Part shown: piece after piece, positions 54,809 through 64,000 of the stretch
Layout: each line of letters begins with the position of its first letter
Numbering within the stretch: position 1 is the first letter of the stretch
NCBI RefSeq assembly: GCF_029717145.1
Contig: NZ_CP099222.1
Span: forward strand, 2,294,001 to 2,358,000
DNA: 64,000 nucleotides
Source: Citrobacter freundii
GTDB taxonomy: Bacteria > Pseudomonadota > Gammaproteobacteria > Enterobacterales > Enterobacteriaceae
Direction of reading: 5' to 3'
Program-made: the position numbers and the translations under genes
Notes under the pieces: model-generated
Databases searched by the model: none
What the model was told of the DNA's origin: nothing
The model's input: the letters and a program-made list of their open reading frames with translations, nothing else

Positions 54809-57800
54809 TTACGCCTTCTCGATGTTAACTAAAAACGCTTTGTATTCCGGCGTTTGCGAGTTTGCATCACCGACATTTGGTGTCAGGGTGTTGGCGATAA
54901 AGCCTTTACGCGCGACTCCTTCAAAGCCCCAGTGAATCGGGATCCCCACCGTCTCTACCTGCTGACCGTTGACGTTCAGCGAGCGCAGACGACGCGTCAC
55001 CACCGCAACCGCACGAATGAACCCGCGCTTGCTGCTGACTTTCACGTGATCGCCGTTGGCAATCCCTTTCGCCGCCGCCAGCGTTTCGCTGATTTCCACA
55101 AACTGCTCTGGCTGGGCAATCGCATTCAACAACGCGTGCTTGGTCCAGGTGTGGAAATGTTCGGTCAGACGATAGGTCGTACCAACATATGGGAAGTCAT
55201 TCTTGTTCCCCATACGTAACGCATCCGCTTCGTACAAACGTGCAGCCGGGTTAGAGATGACGTTCGGGTGCAGCGGGTTGGTGCCCAGCGGCGTTTCCAT
55301 CGGCTCGTAGTGTTCCGGGAACGGCCCTTCCGCCAGCTTGTCGATGGCGAACAGACGACCCAGACCTTCCGGTTGCATGATAAACGGATTGGTCGCGCTA
55401 CCTGGCGGTGCGTTGTTGAAGTCCGGGATATCGTTACCCGTCCACTTCGTTCCGTTCCACTTGATCAGCATACGCTTCGGATCCCACGGTTTACCCTGCG
55501 GATCGACCGATGCGCGGTTATACAGCACGCGGCGGTTCAGTGGCCATGCCCATGCCCAACCCAGCGTATTCCCCAGCCCCGACGGGTCAGAGTTATCGCG
55601 GTTAGCCATCTGGTTGCCCTGCTCGGTCCAGCTACCGGTGTAAATCCAGCAGGAGGATGCCGTGGTACCGTCATCACGCAGCAGCGCAAAGCTGTTCAGC
55701 AACTGGCCTTTCTTCGCAACCAGCACGCCGTTGGCATCATAGAGATCTTCCAGCGCATAGCCGTTGTTCTCTTTCGCCACTTCTTCTGAATGCGGTTCGT
55801 CCGGCTGCTTGTAGCTCCAGCTCATTTTCAGTACTGGCTCTACGCCTTTACCACCTTCAGTGCGATACATATTGCGCAGACGATGGTAAATACCGGCCAG
55901 AATTTCGCCGTCATTGCGCGCTTCGCCCGGTGCATCCTGACCTTTCCAGTGCCACTGCAGCCAGCGTCCGGAGTTGGCAATTGAGCCGTCTTCTTCCGCA
56001 AAGCAGGTTGATGGCAGACGGAACACTTCGGTCTGGATAGTCGACGGATCGACATCGTTCGATTCGCCATGGTTTTGCCAGAACGTTGAGGTTTCTGTCA
56101 CCAGCGGATCGATAACCACCAGATACTTCAGTTTGCTCAGCGACTGCACCACTTTGTTTTTGTCCGGGAAGGACGCAACCGGGTTAAAGCCCTGACAGAT
56201 GTAGCCGGTGACTTTCCCGCTATCCATCATGTTGAAGTATTTAATGACGTCGTAGGACTGATCCCACTTCGGCAGCCAGTTAAAGCCCCAGTCATTGTCT
56301 TTCTGCGCCGCATCGCCGTAGAAAGATTTCATCAGGCTAACGAAGAACTTAGGATAGTTACCCCAGTAGTTCACCTGATCGGCCAGCGTGGCTTTTGGCG
56401 TATTCGCCGTCAGATACGTTTGCAGATCGGTCTGTTTCTCAGACGGCAGCGTCAGATAGCCCGGCAGGCTGGTAGACAGCAGACCTAAGTCGGTTAACCC
56501 CTGGATGTTGGAGTGACCGCGCAAAGCGTTGACGCCGCCACCGGCCATCCCCATGTTACCCAGCAGCAACTGGATCATCGCCATGGTGCGGATGTTCTGC
56601 GCGCCCACGGTATGCTGAGTCCAGCCCAGTGCGTACAGGAAGGTGGTGGTACGATCGGCCGCGCTGGTAGAGGCCAGCACTTCACACACTTTCAGGAAGT
56701 CGGCTTTTGGCGTACCGCAGATGTTTTCCACCACGTCCGGCGTATAGCGGGAAACGTGCTGTTTCAGCAAGTTCCAGACACAGCGCGGATGGGACAGCGT
56801 TTCATCGCGTTTGGCATAGCCGTTTTCATCGAACTGGTAGTTCCACGACGATTTATCGTATTGACGTTTTTCTGCGTCGTAGCCGCTGAACAGACCATCT
56901 TCGAAAGCAAAATCATCCCGCACCAGCAGGCTGGCGTTGGTATAGTGCTTAACGTATTCAGCGTTAATTTTGTTGTTTTCAATCAGGTACAGCAACACAC
57001 CGGAAAGGAACGTAATGTCCGTACCGGAACGAATCGGCGCGTAAATATCCGCGACGGAGGCTGTACGTGTAAAACGGGGATCGACAACAATCAGCGTGGC
57101 ATCATTGTTGTTCTTGGCTTCCATCGCCCAGCGGAATCCCACCGGATGTGCTTCAGCGGCGTTACCGCCCATCACCATCACGACGTTAGCGTTTTTGATA
57201 TCAACCCAGTGGTTGGTCATCGCACCGCGACCAAATGTTGGAGCAAGACTTGCTACCGTTGGTCCGTGTCAGACGCGCGCCTGGTTATCTACCGCCAGCA
57301 TGCCGAGTGAGCGCACAAATTTTTGCGTCAGCATGCCGGTTTCATTACTTGCCGCAGATGCGCACAGCATCCCGGTTGAAAGCCAGCGGTTTACCGTTAC
57401 ACCCTGCTCATTCTTCTCAATGAAGTTGGCGTCACGGTCAGCTTTCATTAATTTTGCAATGCGGGTGAATGCTTCATCCCAGCTAATGCGCTGCCATTTA
57501 TCGGAACCCGGTGCGCGATATTCAGGATAACGTAAACGGTTTTCACTGTGTACGTAGTCCAGCAATCCTGCGCCCTTCGGACATAATGCCCCACGGCTCA
57601 CCGGATGATCCGGATCCCCCTCGATATGGTAAATCGATTCTTTGGCATTTTTTGCTCCATCACCCAGGCTATACATTAATAGCCCGCAACCTACGGAACA
57701 GTATGTGCAGGTGTTTCGGATCTCTTTCGCGCGTATCAGCTTGTAATTTCGCGCCTGAGCCAGAGCCATCTTGGGTGCAAAACCCAGTGCGGCTACTGTT

Positions 57801-57856
57801 GTTCCCGCCATACCGCCCGCGCAGATTTTAAAGAATTGTCTGCGGCTGACGTCCAT
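54809..57856 (-). CDS. fdnG: Formate dehydrogenase-N alpha subunit FdnG (selenoprotein)
   Basis: A 1015-residue catalytic subunit that oxidises formate to CO2 in the periplasm, holding molybdenum bis-MGD and one 4Fe-4S cluster. The Tat signal is [15 protein letters not shown] (twin Arg). The cluster cysteines are [12 protein letters not shown] and ALCPKGA. The in-frame UGA at 57269-57271 (residue 196, context [16 protein letters not shown]) encodes selenocysteine. The bases just after it fold as a SECIS: AGCAAG-TCT-... within outer ACCA/TGGT arms. The start at 57856 gives the K-12 N-terminus. An ORF finder splits it in two at the UGA. Confidence 0.96.
57224..57271 (-). promoter_or_regulatory. 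SECIS element and UGA selenocysteine codon of fdnG
   Basis: Right after the UGA (57271-57269 on the minus strand) the mRNA can form an outer stem (GACCA with TGGTC) and an inner stem (AGCAAG with CTTGCT, loop around GTCT). This is where SelB-Sec-tRNA binds in bacterial fdnG/fdhF. It closely matches the E. coli fdnG sequence. Confidence 0.85.
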
Positions 57857-57976
57857 TGCTTTCCTCTTTTTTGCAGGGATGCGTACACTGGCACCTTCTC
57901 GTTGCACTAAAGCGGCAGCTTGAAAGGTGATGTGTACAACTTCGCGACGAAACTAACAGCTATATCCATAAATTTT

Positions 57977-57990
57977 TTGCGTCAAATCAA
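57977..57990 (-). promoter_or_regulatory. Candidate FNR box upstream of fdnG
   Basis: On the minus strand TTGAT-TTGA-CGCAA resembles TTGAT-N4-ATCAA, with a perfect left half and two differences in the right half. fdnGHI of E. coli is activated by FNR in the absence of oxygen. Confidence 0.5.
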
Positions 57991-58037
57991 TAACGAAACG
58001 GTTCCGCTACTAAATAGTGCAGTTTGTTTAACCCTCA

Positions 58038-58053
58038 TACCCACAAGGGGTTA
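58038..58053 (-). promoter_or_regulatory. Candidate NarL 7-2-7 site upstream of fdnG
   Basis: TACCCAC-AA-GGGGTTA shows two heptamers facing each other with a two-base gap, near the NarL consensus TACYYMT. It lies about 55 bases upstream of the FNR box; nitrate induction of fdnGHI through NarL is known in E. coli. Confidence 0.5.
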
Positions 58054-58144
58054 GCCAAAAGCTAATTCGTTAGCGTGCTACGACCTAAAAGTGCTATACA
58101 TTTCAGCTCCATTTTTTTGCCAGTACTATGGACAGACAAACCGA

Positions 58145-59026
58145 ATGACAAAACAAAAAGCAACGTTAATTGGGCTTATCGCCATCATCCTCTGGAGCAC
58201 CATGGTTGGGCTGATCCGTGGCGTTAGCGAGGGACTGGGGCCTGCGGGCGGCGCTGCTATGATCTTTTCTTTAAGCGGTCTGCTGCTAATATTCACCGTT
58301 GGCTTCCCGAATATCCGGCAGTTTCCTGTTCGCTATTTAATCGCCGGCAGCGTACTGTTCGTTAGCTATGAAATATGTTTAGCGTTAGCGCTGGGCTATG
58401 CCGCCACCCGCCACCAGGCGATTGAGGTCGGTATGGTTAATTATCTCTGGCCCAGCCTGACCATATTGTTTGCGATATTATTTAATGGTCAAAAAACAAC
58501 CTGGCTGGTTATCCCCGGATTAATCGTGGCATTGACCGGCGTTTGCTGGGTATTAGGTGGAGATAATGGACTTAACTTAGGTGAAATTATCAGCAACGTC
58601 GCCAGTAGCCCGCTCAGTTATTTTCTCGCTTTTCTTGGCGCATTTATCTGGGCGACCTATTGCACTGTGACCAATAAATATGCAAAAGGCTTTAACGGCA
58701 TCACCGTGTTCGTTTTACTGACGGCCACCAGTTTGTGGATTTATTATTTTATTACGCCACAACCTGAGATGGTGTTCAGCACGCCGGTGACCATTAAACT
58801 GTTTACCGCCGCATTAACCTTAGGATTTGCCTATGCGGCGTGGAATATCGGTATCCTGCACGGGAACGTCACGGTTATGGCCGTTGGCTCTTATTTCACA
58901 CCGGTCCTCTCTTCAGCACTTGCCGCCGTGCTGCTGAGCGCCCCGCTGTCATTTTCGTTCTGGCAAGGTGCACTGATGGTCTGCGCTGGCTCTTTGCTGT
59001 GCTGGCTGGCAACACGCCGCGCCTGA
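58145..59026 (+). CDS. yddG: Aromatic amino acid exporter YddG
   Basis: A 293-residue inner-membrane carrier of the DMT family with ten helices. Overexpressed YddG exports aromatic amino acids and, in Salmonella, is linked to methyl viologen export with OmpD. Segments LIGLIAIILWSTMVGLIRGV and WNIGILHGNVTVMAVGSYFT are characteristic. The start at 58145 gives the K-12 N-terminus MTKQKATLIGL; the frame is open 18 codons upstream. It is divergent from fdnG. Confidence 0.94.
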   Translation: MTKQKATLIGLIAIILWSTMVGLIRGVSEGLGPAGGAAMIFSLSGLLLIFTVGFPNIRQFPVRYLIAGSVLFVSYEICLALALGYAATRHQAIEVGMVNYLWPSLTILFAILFNGQKTTWLVIPGLIVALTGVCWVLGGDNGLNLGEIISNVASSPLSYFLAFLGAFIWATYCTVTNKYAKGFNGITVFVLLTATSLWIYYFITPQPEMVFSTPVTIKLFTAALTLGFAYAAWNIGILHGNVTVMAVGSYFTPVLSSALAAVLLSAPLSFSFWQGALMVCAGSLLCWLATRRA

Positions 59027-59486
59027 AAAAAGACGCCGGGTGGAGCCTAAAAACGAAATCCGGTTATATTATCGTCACATTAATGGATATTTATTGTTCA
59101 TTCCGCTTGTGTTTTATGTTTTATTTTGTTTAATTAAATGTTAAGAATATGGTAATTAATTAACCCATGAAAGTATTGCATGGTTATCTATATCCCTCTA
59201 AATGTATATATTACACATGCGCAATTAACGCTAATTAAACCATAGCCAGTATAATAGTTCCTTGTGTAAATATACCCATCTCGATAAATCACATATTACG
59301 ACTAATATAATCAGTTGTATTAAGTAGATCTAGATCACACAACTTCAAATATTCTGCAATATTATGAAACTTATTATTGAACTCATACCACAAGGTCATT
59401 TAAAAATAGTTCGCCATTGACGAACCCCTTCGTTTAGCAATGGTTTAGGAATCACACCAAGAAGAAAATTATAAGGATTATTTAGA
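59027..59486. promoter_or_regulatory. ompD control region
   Basis: 460 bases, very A+T-rich, without a gene. GATCTAGATCACACAA at 59326-59341 contains a good right half of a CRP site (TCACA) and a poor left half. The untranslated leader just before the ATG has AAGGAT as ribosome site. In Salmonella the ompD mRNA is a target of several small RNAs; no small RNA gene is recognised here. Confidence 0.45.
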
Positions 59487-60581
59487 ATGAAACTTAAATT
59501 AGTTGCAGTGGCAGTGACTTCCCTGTTGGCAGCAGGTGCGGTAAACGCAGCTGAGGTATATAACAAAGACGGCAACAAACTGGATCTGTACGGTAAAGTT
59601 CACGCTCAGCATTACTTCTCTGACGACAACGGCAGCGATGGCGACAAAACTTACGCACGTATGGGCTTCAAAGGCGAAACCCAGATCAACGACCAGCTGG
59701 TTGGTTATGGCCAGTGGGAATACGAATTTAAAGGCAACCGTTCTGAAAGTCAGGGTTCCGAAGCAGACAAAACCCGTCTGGCATTCGCTGGCCTGAAATT
59801 CGCTGAATACGGTTCTTTCGACTACGGCCGTAACTACGGCGTAGCTTACGACATCGGCGCATGGACCGACGTTCTGCCTGAGTTCGGCGGTGATACTTGG
59901 ACCCAGACTGACGTGTTCATGACCCAGCGTGCTACCGGCGTTGCAACCTACCGTAACACCGACTTCTTCGGTCTGGTTGAAGGTCTGAACTTTGCCGCGC
60001 AGTACCAGGGCAAAAACGACCGTACCAACGAAGAAGAATTACATGAAGCAAACGGCGACGGTTTCGGTCTGTCTACTACTTATGAATACGAAGGCTTCGG
60101 CATCGGTGCAACCTATGCGAAATCTGACCGTACTGATGACCAGATGCGTAATGGCAATAACGAATTCTACGCTTCCGGTAAAAACGCAGAAGTATGGGCT
60201 GCTGGCCTGAAATATGATGCGAACAACATCTACCTGGCAACCACCTACTCTGAAACCCGCAACATGACCACCTTCGGTAAAGTTGACGGTATCGCTAACA
60301 AAGCGCAGAACTTTGAAGCTGTTGCTCAGTACCAGTTCGACTTCGGTCTGCGTCCGTCCATCGCTTACCTGAAATCCAAAGGTAAAGATCTGGGTGTTTA
60401 CGGTGACCAGGACCTGGTTGAATACGTAGACCTGGGTGCGACCTACTACTTCAACAAAAACATGTCCACCTTCGTTGATTACAAAATCAACCTGCTGGAT
60501 GACAATGCCTTCACTAGCAAAACTGGCGCAAATATCAGCACCGACAACATCGTGGCTGTTGGCCTGAACTACCAGTTCTAA
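59487..60581 (+). CDS. ompD: Outer-membrane porin OmpD (NmpC-type)
   Basis: A 364-residue trimeric general porin: signal peptide [21 protein letters not shown], mature start [17 protein letters not shown], 16 beta strands and the end GLNYQF with the terminal Phe. The loop-3 region ([11 protein letters not shown]) contains the PEFGG constriction motif. It is nearly identical in long stretches to Salmonella OmpD as I remember it, and lies beside yddG as there. E. coli has lost or changed this locus. Its variable loops (for example [13 protein letters not shown]) differ from Salmonella. Confidence 0.94.
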   Translation: MKLKLVAVAVTSLLAAGAVNAAEVYNKDGNKLDLYGKVHAQHYFSDDNGSDGDKTYARMGFKGETQINDQLVGYGQWEYEFKGNRSESQGSEADKTRLAFAGLKFAEYGSFDYGRNYGVAYDIGAWTDVLPEFGGDTWTQTDVFMTQRATGVATYRNTDFFGLVEGLNFAAQYQGKNDRTNEEELHEANGDGFGLSTTYEYEGFGIGATYAKSDRTDDQMRNGNNEFYASGKNAEVWAAGLKYDANNIYLATTYSETRNMTTFGKVDGIANKAQNFEAVAQYQFDFGLRPSIAYLKSKGKDLGVYGDQDLVEYVDLGATYYFNKNMSTFVDYKINLLDDNAFTSKTGANISTDNIVAVGLNYQF

Positions 60582-60602
60582 TTTTGTTGTAAGTGAAATA
60601 CA

Positions 60603-60630
60603 AAGCCAGTCCTCTACGGGCTGGCTTTTT
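60603..60630 (+). terminator. Terminator of ompD
   Basis: AAGCCAG and CTGGCTT form the stem (extended by CC/GG) followed by TTTTT, 22 bases after the stop. Confidence 0.9.
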
Positions 60631-60664
60631 CTCTTGAAGTAGACTCGGTCATAAGGAGTATGAC

Positions 60665-61105
60665 GTGCAGACGTTCACAGGTCGTTGTCTTTGCGGACAA
60701 AGTCATTTTACCGTTAACGTCGACATGCTTGATGTCTATGCCTGCCACTGCACGCTGTGCCAGAAGTGGTCTGGCGGCATCGCCATGTATCTGGAAGCCA
60801 GCGGTCATCCGCTGATGTCGCCAGAATCTGCGGAACCTTCGCACTTTCCTTCTTCAAATCGTGGTGAACGTTTCTTCTGTTCCGGTTGCGGGTGCCCGCT
60901 GTGGTTTACGCTGACCGACAGCGAACGCTACTTTATTCCGTGGACATTGCTGGAACTGAACGAAGTAGACCGCCGCCGCCTGATTTTAGCGGCAGAGATC
61001 TACACCGAAACACAGCCTGCGTTCTGGAGACTGACGGGGCAATACGCTCGACTGAGTGGAAAAGAAGTCGAAGAGATGGATTACCCCTGCCATTTAGCCC
61101 ACTAG
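60665..61105 (+). CDS. GFA/CENP-V family zinc-binding protein (second copy)
   Basis: A 146-residue protein with the GFA ligands: GRCLCGQSHF, then YACHCTLCQKWSG and FFCSGCGCPLWF. AAGGAG stands upstream of the GTG start at 60665. It belongs to a different branch from the GFA gene at 6184 (longer C-terminus ending DYPCHLAH). Function unknown. Convergent with smvA with no gap. Confidence 0.85.
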   Translation: MQTFTGRCLCGQSHFTVNVDMLDVYACHCTLCQKWSGGIAMYLEASGHPLMSPESAEPSHFPSSNRGERFFCSGCGCPLWFTLTDSERYFIPWTLLELNEVDRRRLILAAEIYTETQPAFWRLTGQYARLSGKEVEEMDYPCHLAH

Positions 61106-62593
61106 TTATTGCTGTTTCACTTTTGCCAGACTGAACCACATTCCTACCGCCAGGACGATCAGCATGCTGCCCGCGCTGCTCAATGCCACGCTATGCGACC
61201 AGGTAAAGGCGTCTCTGGCGGCCGTCAACAGCGCCTCACTGAGTGAGGGCGGAAGCGAGTGCGCCAGCTGTACCGCTTCCCCCATCGATGATGAGGCGCG
61301 CTCAAGCTCCTGCGGGTTAAGTCCTGCAGGCGGCAGAATTGACGCGGAAAAACTGCGGCTTAGCAGTAAACCAAAAATCGCGATCCCCAGACCCGCACCC
61401 AACTCGTAGGCCATGGTTTCGATAGCCCCGGCAGCGGCCGCTTTTTCTGCGGGTGCCGCCGCCATAATGGCCGCCGTGGAGGCTAACAGCGCGCTGGCGG
61501 CACTGAAGCCCAACAGGGCCATTAATATCCAGGCCTGGATCTGCTGGGTGCTAAAATCGGTCATCGCCAGCCCATAGAAGCTGACGGCACTCAGCGCCAT
61601 GCCCGCGGTAGCCACGCAACGTAGTCCCAGGCGCGATACCAGCATCCCGGCAATCGGCCCGCTGAATCCACTGGCCAGCATCACTGGCAGCATAAAGAGA
61701 CCCGCCTGATACGGTGTTAATCCGTGCACAAACTGCAGTTCCTGGGCCATTAATAGTTCAAAGCCTACCAGGGTTATCATCGCAGTCATTGCCATGACAA
61801 CGCCGCTTAAGATAATGCGATGGGTAAACAGTCGCATATCGATCATCGGGCGCGATGCGGCAAGCTGGATGCGCACGAACTGCCCCAGCAGTAAAGCGCC
61901 CACCAACAGCGTCAGCACAATCACGCCCGTCGCGATGTGTCCCTTCAGCGCCGTTTTCGCGCTATACACCAGCAGCAGAATGGCGACAATCAGCATAATC
62001 GCATGACCGAAATTTAATGACTGATCGCGACGACCGGTTTGGCGCGGAACGTAACGCGCGGTCAACGCCATCACCACTGACACAATCGGCACATTGATTA
62101 AGAATACAGAACCCCAATAGAAGTGCTCCAGCAGCATACCGCCAACCAGCGGACCAAATGCTGCCCCGCCGGAACCGACCGCCGCCCAGACGCCAAGCGC
62201 CATATTACGGTGACGCTGTTCAGCAAAGGTCGCACGAATACCGGCCAGCGTCGCCGGGACGATCATTGCCGCACCAATTGCCAGCACGGCGCGCGTGGCG
62301 ATAAGCCATCCGGCGGTATGGGCAAAGGCTGCAGCCAGCGAGGCCAGACCAAACAGGCCTCCGCCCAGCAGCAGCAGGCGTTTAAAGCCAATGCGATCGC
62401 CCAGTGCCCCCATCGGCAGCACCATCCCTGCCATCACCAGGGAATAAATATCAATGATCCACAGCAGCTCGTTACCACTGGCACCCAGCGTCATACTCAG
62501 CGTGGGCGCGGCAACGTGCAGCACCGTTGCATCAATCGCAACAGGGATGTAGACCAGCACAATAATCACTAACGTTAACCACTGACGAAACAT
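61106..62593 (-). CDS. smvA: MFS efflux pump SmvA (14-TM)
   Basis: A 495-residue drug:H+ antiporter of the DHA2 (14-helix) group. It exports methyl viologen, acriflavine and quaternary ammonium or biguanide compounds in Salmonella and Klebsiella. Motif A is GALGDRIGFKRLLLLG, motif C GSGGAAFGPLVGG, and the N-terminus MFRQWLTLVIIVLVYIPVAI equals Salmonella SmvA; the frame is open 25 codons upstream through the operator, so that start is rejected. Divergent from its repressor gene smvR. Confidence 0.95.
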   Translation of the reverse strand: MFRQWLTLVIIVLVYIPVAIDATVLHVAAPTLSMTLGASGNELLWIIDIYSLVMAGMVLPMGALGDRIGFKRLLLLGGGLFGLASLAAAFAHTAGWLIATRAVLAIGAAMIVPATLAGIRATFAEQRHRNMALGVWAAVGSGGAAFGPLVGGMLLEHFYWGSVFLINVPIVSVVMALTARYVPRQTGRRDQSLNFGHAIMLIVAILLLVYSAKTALKGHIATGVIVLTLLVGALLLGQFVRIQLAASRPMIDMRLFTHRIILSGVVMAMTAMITLVGFELLMAQELQFVHGLTPYQAGLFMLPVMLASGFSGPIAGMLVSRLGLRCVATAGMALSAVSFYGLAMTDFSTQQIQAWILMALLGFSAASALLASTAAIMAAAPAEKAAAAGAIETMAYELGAGLGIAIFGLLLSRSFSASILPPAGLNPQELERASSSMGEAVQLAHSLPPSLSEALLTAARDAFTWSHSVALSSAGSMLIVLAVGMWFSLAKVKQQ

Positions 62594-62615
62594 AAAACTC
62601 CCTACAAAACTTAAA

Positions 62616-62631
62616 CTGGACACATGTCCAG
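62616..62631. promoter_or_regulatory. SmvR operator 1
   Basis: CTGGACA-CA-TGTCCAG is a perfect 7-bp dyad in the smvA-smvR gap, 23 bases before the smvA start. TetR-type repressors bind such dyads. Confidence 0.7.
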
Positions 62632-62652
62632 CTTTAACGATCCTACGGAAAA

Positions 62653-62668
62653 TTGAACATATGTCCAA
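62653..62668. promoter_or_regulatory. SmvR operator 2
   Basis: TTGAACATATGTCCAA is a 16-bp palindrome with one mismatched pair and shares TGTCCA with operator 1. It lies 42 bases before smvR. Confidence 0.65.
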
Positions 62669-62709
62669 CTTTTTGTTAGACTGCTTTCAACGTAGGTAGG
62701 GGGGGATAT

Positions 62710-63288
62710 ATGAGTTATTTGAATCGGGATGAACGTCGGGAAGTGATCCTGCAGGCGGCAATGCGCGTCGCGCTGGAAGAAGGGTTTAGCGCCATGACGG
62801 TACGACGCATTGCAACCGAGGCGAAAGTGGCGACCGGCCAACTGCATCACCATTTCACGTCAGCCGGTGAGCTTAAGTCTCAGGCGTTTGTTCGTCTGAT
62901 TCGTACCCTGCTTGATGCGGAACAGGTCAGCGAAGGTGCGACCTTCCGCGAGCAACTCCACGCTATGCTTGGCAGTGATGACGGCGGGTTTGAGCCGTAC
63001 ATTAAACTCTGGCGAGAAGCGCAGATCCTGGCTGACAAAGACCCCGAAATCAAAAGCGCCTACCTACTGACCATGCGCATGTGGCATGAAGAAACAACGG
63101 CGATCATTCTTCGCGGACAGCAAGAAGGTGAGTTTTTGGCCGAACCGGATGCCGCCGACGTCGCCTGGCGCTTGATCGGTCTAGTGTGTGGCCTCGACGG
63201 TATGTATGCGCTGGGGATGTCAGAAATGGCGGATCCAGCCTTTACACGGCATCTGGATCGAATGATTCGTCTGGAGCTGTTTAGTTAA
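62710..63288 (+). CDS. smvR: TetR family repressor SmvR
   Basis: A 192-residue TetR repressor: helix-turn-helix MTVRRIATEAKVATGQLHHH (about residues 30-49) and an all-helical ligand domain (FEPYIKLWREAQILADKDPE). Divergent from smvA, with two operators between. Loss of SmvR raises SmvA and chlorhexidine tolerance in Klebsiella, so this is the likely control here. Confidence 0.92.
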   Translation: MSYLNRDERREVILQAAMRVALEEGFSAMTVRRIATEAKVATGQLHHHFTSAGELKSQAFVRLIRTLLDAEQVSEGATFREQLHAMLGSDDGGFEPYIKLWREAQILADKDPEIKSAYLLTMRMWHEETTAIILRGQQEGEFLAEPDAADVAWRLIGLVCGLDGMYALGMSEMADPAFTRHLDRMIRLELFS

Positions 63289-63495
63289 TGTTATTGATAC
63301 ATTAATAATGTATCTTTTATATTTACAATTAGTAACACATAAGCAACGCTTAATTCTCCACTCACTCCGCACTATTGCGCTTTTTTATCTATCCTTTCAT
63401 TCAATATTCTTAACGCTTTTCAATAATTTCTAATCAGGGCCAGTACGGCTCTGTATGCGTTTATTTCTTGAACGACGTGCGCATGTGAGGATAAT

Positions 63496-64000
63496 ATGTC
63501 ACCTTCAAATGAGAAAAATAATCGTTATCTTTTAACCGACTGGAAACCAGAAAATGCCGCCTTTTGGGAAAATAAAGGTAAGCATATTGCCCGAAGAAAC
63601 CTCTGGATATCAGTCAGTTGTCTCCTTCTTGCGTTCTGTGTCTGGATGCTATTTAGCGCCGTAGCAGTAAACTTAAATAAAATTGGTTTTAATTTCACCA
63701 CCGATCAACTTTTTTTATTAACCGCATTACCGTCCCTTTCTGGTGCAATATTACGCGTCCCCTACTCCTTTATGGTGCCTATATTTGGCGGCCGCCGCTG
63801 GACGGTTTTTAGCACTGCGATTCTTGTTATCCCGTGCCTGTGGCTCGGATTTGCGGTGCAAAATACAGCTACTCCGTTTGGCGTATTTATCGTTATTGCG
63901 CTGATGTGTGGTTTTGCTGGCGCCAACTTTGCCTCCAGCATGGGCAATATCAGTTTCTTCTTCCCGAAAGCGAAGCAAGGCAGCGCACTCGGCGTTAACG
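63496..64000 (+). CDS. narU: Nitrate/nitrite transporter NarU (cut by the window end)
   Basis: The first 168 codons of an MFS nitrate-nitrite carrier. N-terminus NRYLLTDWKPENAAFWENKG and the segment GAILRVPYSFMVPIFGGRRW, with the substrate Arg (RVPYSF) and the NarK-type nitrate signature begun at GFAGANFASSMGNISFFFPK, equal E. coli NarU almost throughout. GTGAGGAT provides the ribosome site. In K-12 narU follows yddG at a few kb. The remainder lies beyond the window. Confidence 0.94.
   Translation, partial: MSPSNEKNNRYLLTDWKPENAAFWENKGKHIARRNLWISVSCLLLAFCVWMLFSAVAVNLNKIGFNFTTDQLFLLTALPSLSGAILRVPYSFMVPIFGGRRWTVFSTAILVIPCLWLGFAVQNTATPFGVFIVIALMCGFAGANFASSMGNISFFFPKAKQGSALGVN

Noticed and set aside
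57269..57271. Nonsense mutation breaking fdnG into two genes
   Set aside because: The UGA is at the known selenocysteine position with a SECIS-like fold, so the gene is intact.
56513..57310. 265-codon plus-strand ORF opposite fdnG
   Set aside because: It lies wholly antisense to the highly conserved fdnG; no ribosome site and no recognisable domain. It is a shadow of the GC-rich third positions.
60583..60600. TTTTGTTGTAAGTGAAATAC after ompD as a second Ter site
   Set aside because: The essential C of GTTGTAACT is replaced by G, and the flanks do not match, so Tus binding is unlikely.

Overview
The window is a stretch of enterobacterial chromosome around the replication terminus. Gene order and protein sequences point to a Citrobacter-like member of the Enterobacteriaceae. 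The backbone (sad-glsA-yneG, uxaB, yneE, tam, ddpXABCDF, osmC-sra-maeA, higBA/yddM, fdnGHI-yddG, narU) matches the 33-35 min region of E. coli K-12 as I remember it, in reverse orientation. The porin at the yddG locus and the smvA/smvR pair look like the Salmonella OmpD and SmvA/SmvR versions. The genus is an inference; I could not run a search.

Terminus signals: a 28-bp site at 12470-12497 matches the E. coli dif sequence as I remember it. A Tus-binding Ter site resembling TerC lies at 5096-5118, between uxaB and yneE, oriented to stop forks that have come past dif from the right. A perfect MatP site (matS) lies at 33168-33180. The FtsK-orienting octamers I noticed (GGGNAGGG) all point toward dif from both sides.

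Layout. 1-6.6 kb: succinate semialdehyde dehydrogenase, glutaminase, YneG, an acetyltransferase, tagaturonate reductase, a bestrophin-like channel and a GFA-family protein. 6.9-10.5 kb: an inserted autotransporter adhesin followed by a CaiF/GrlA-type regulator. 10.6-12.3 kb: Tam, a second acetyltransferase and a coupled small protein. 12.5-15.5 kb: debris next to dif, made up of an orphan antitoxin with a decapitated toxin gene, phage tail fragments, a frameshifted DUF4282 gene, the 3' half of an alpha/beta hydrolase and a complete IS1 with no target duplication. 15.5-31 kb: an accessory block centred on a 1775-aa secreted haem peroxidase with RTX repeats and its type I ABC transporter and adaptor. 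Around it lie a FadL-like outer-membrane protein, a VF530-family protein, DigH, a YiaW/YiaV-like pair, and two IprA-like regulators on either side. 31-33.6 kb: a chemoreceptor and an HdeB-like periplasmic chaperone. 34-41 kb: an RpiR-type regulator and the D-Ala-D-Ala dipeptide operon ddpXABCDF. 41-47.7 kb: a LysR regulator divergent from a six-gene ketone-body/3-hydroxybutyrate operon. 47.7-50.4 kb: osmC, sra and maeA. 50.4-52.4 kb: a 27-codon leader ORF with a strong hairpin, then an ABC-F ATPase. 52.5-53.2 kb: a higBA toxin-antitoxin pair with operator-like dyads. 53.3-59 kb: formate dehydrogenase-N (selenocysteine-containing FdnG, FdnH, FdnI) and the YddG exporter. 59.5-63.3 kb: OmpD porin, a GFA-family protein and the SmvA efflux pump with its TetR repressor SmvR. 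The window ends inside narU.

How the parts relate: nitrate respiration genes cluster at the right end (fdnGHI with narU). The secretion block is a self-contained type I system that lacks only an outer-membrane channel, presumably chromosomal TolC. IprA was named for lowering peroxide resistance in Salmonella, so two IprA-like regulators flanking a secreted peroxidase suggest redox-linked control. The least explained elements are the peroxidase block, the leader/hairpin in front of the ABC-F gene, and the scarred DNA beside dif.
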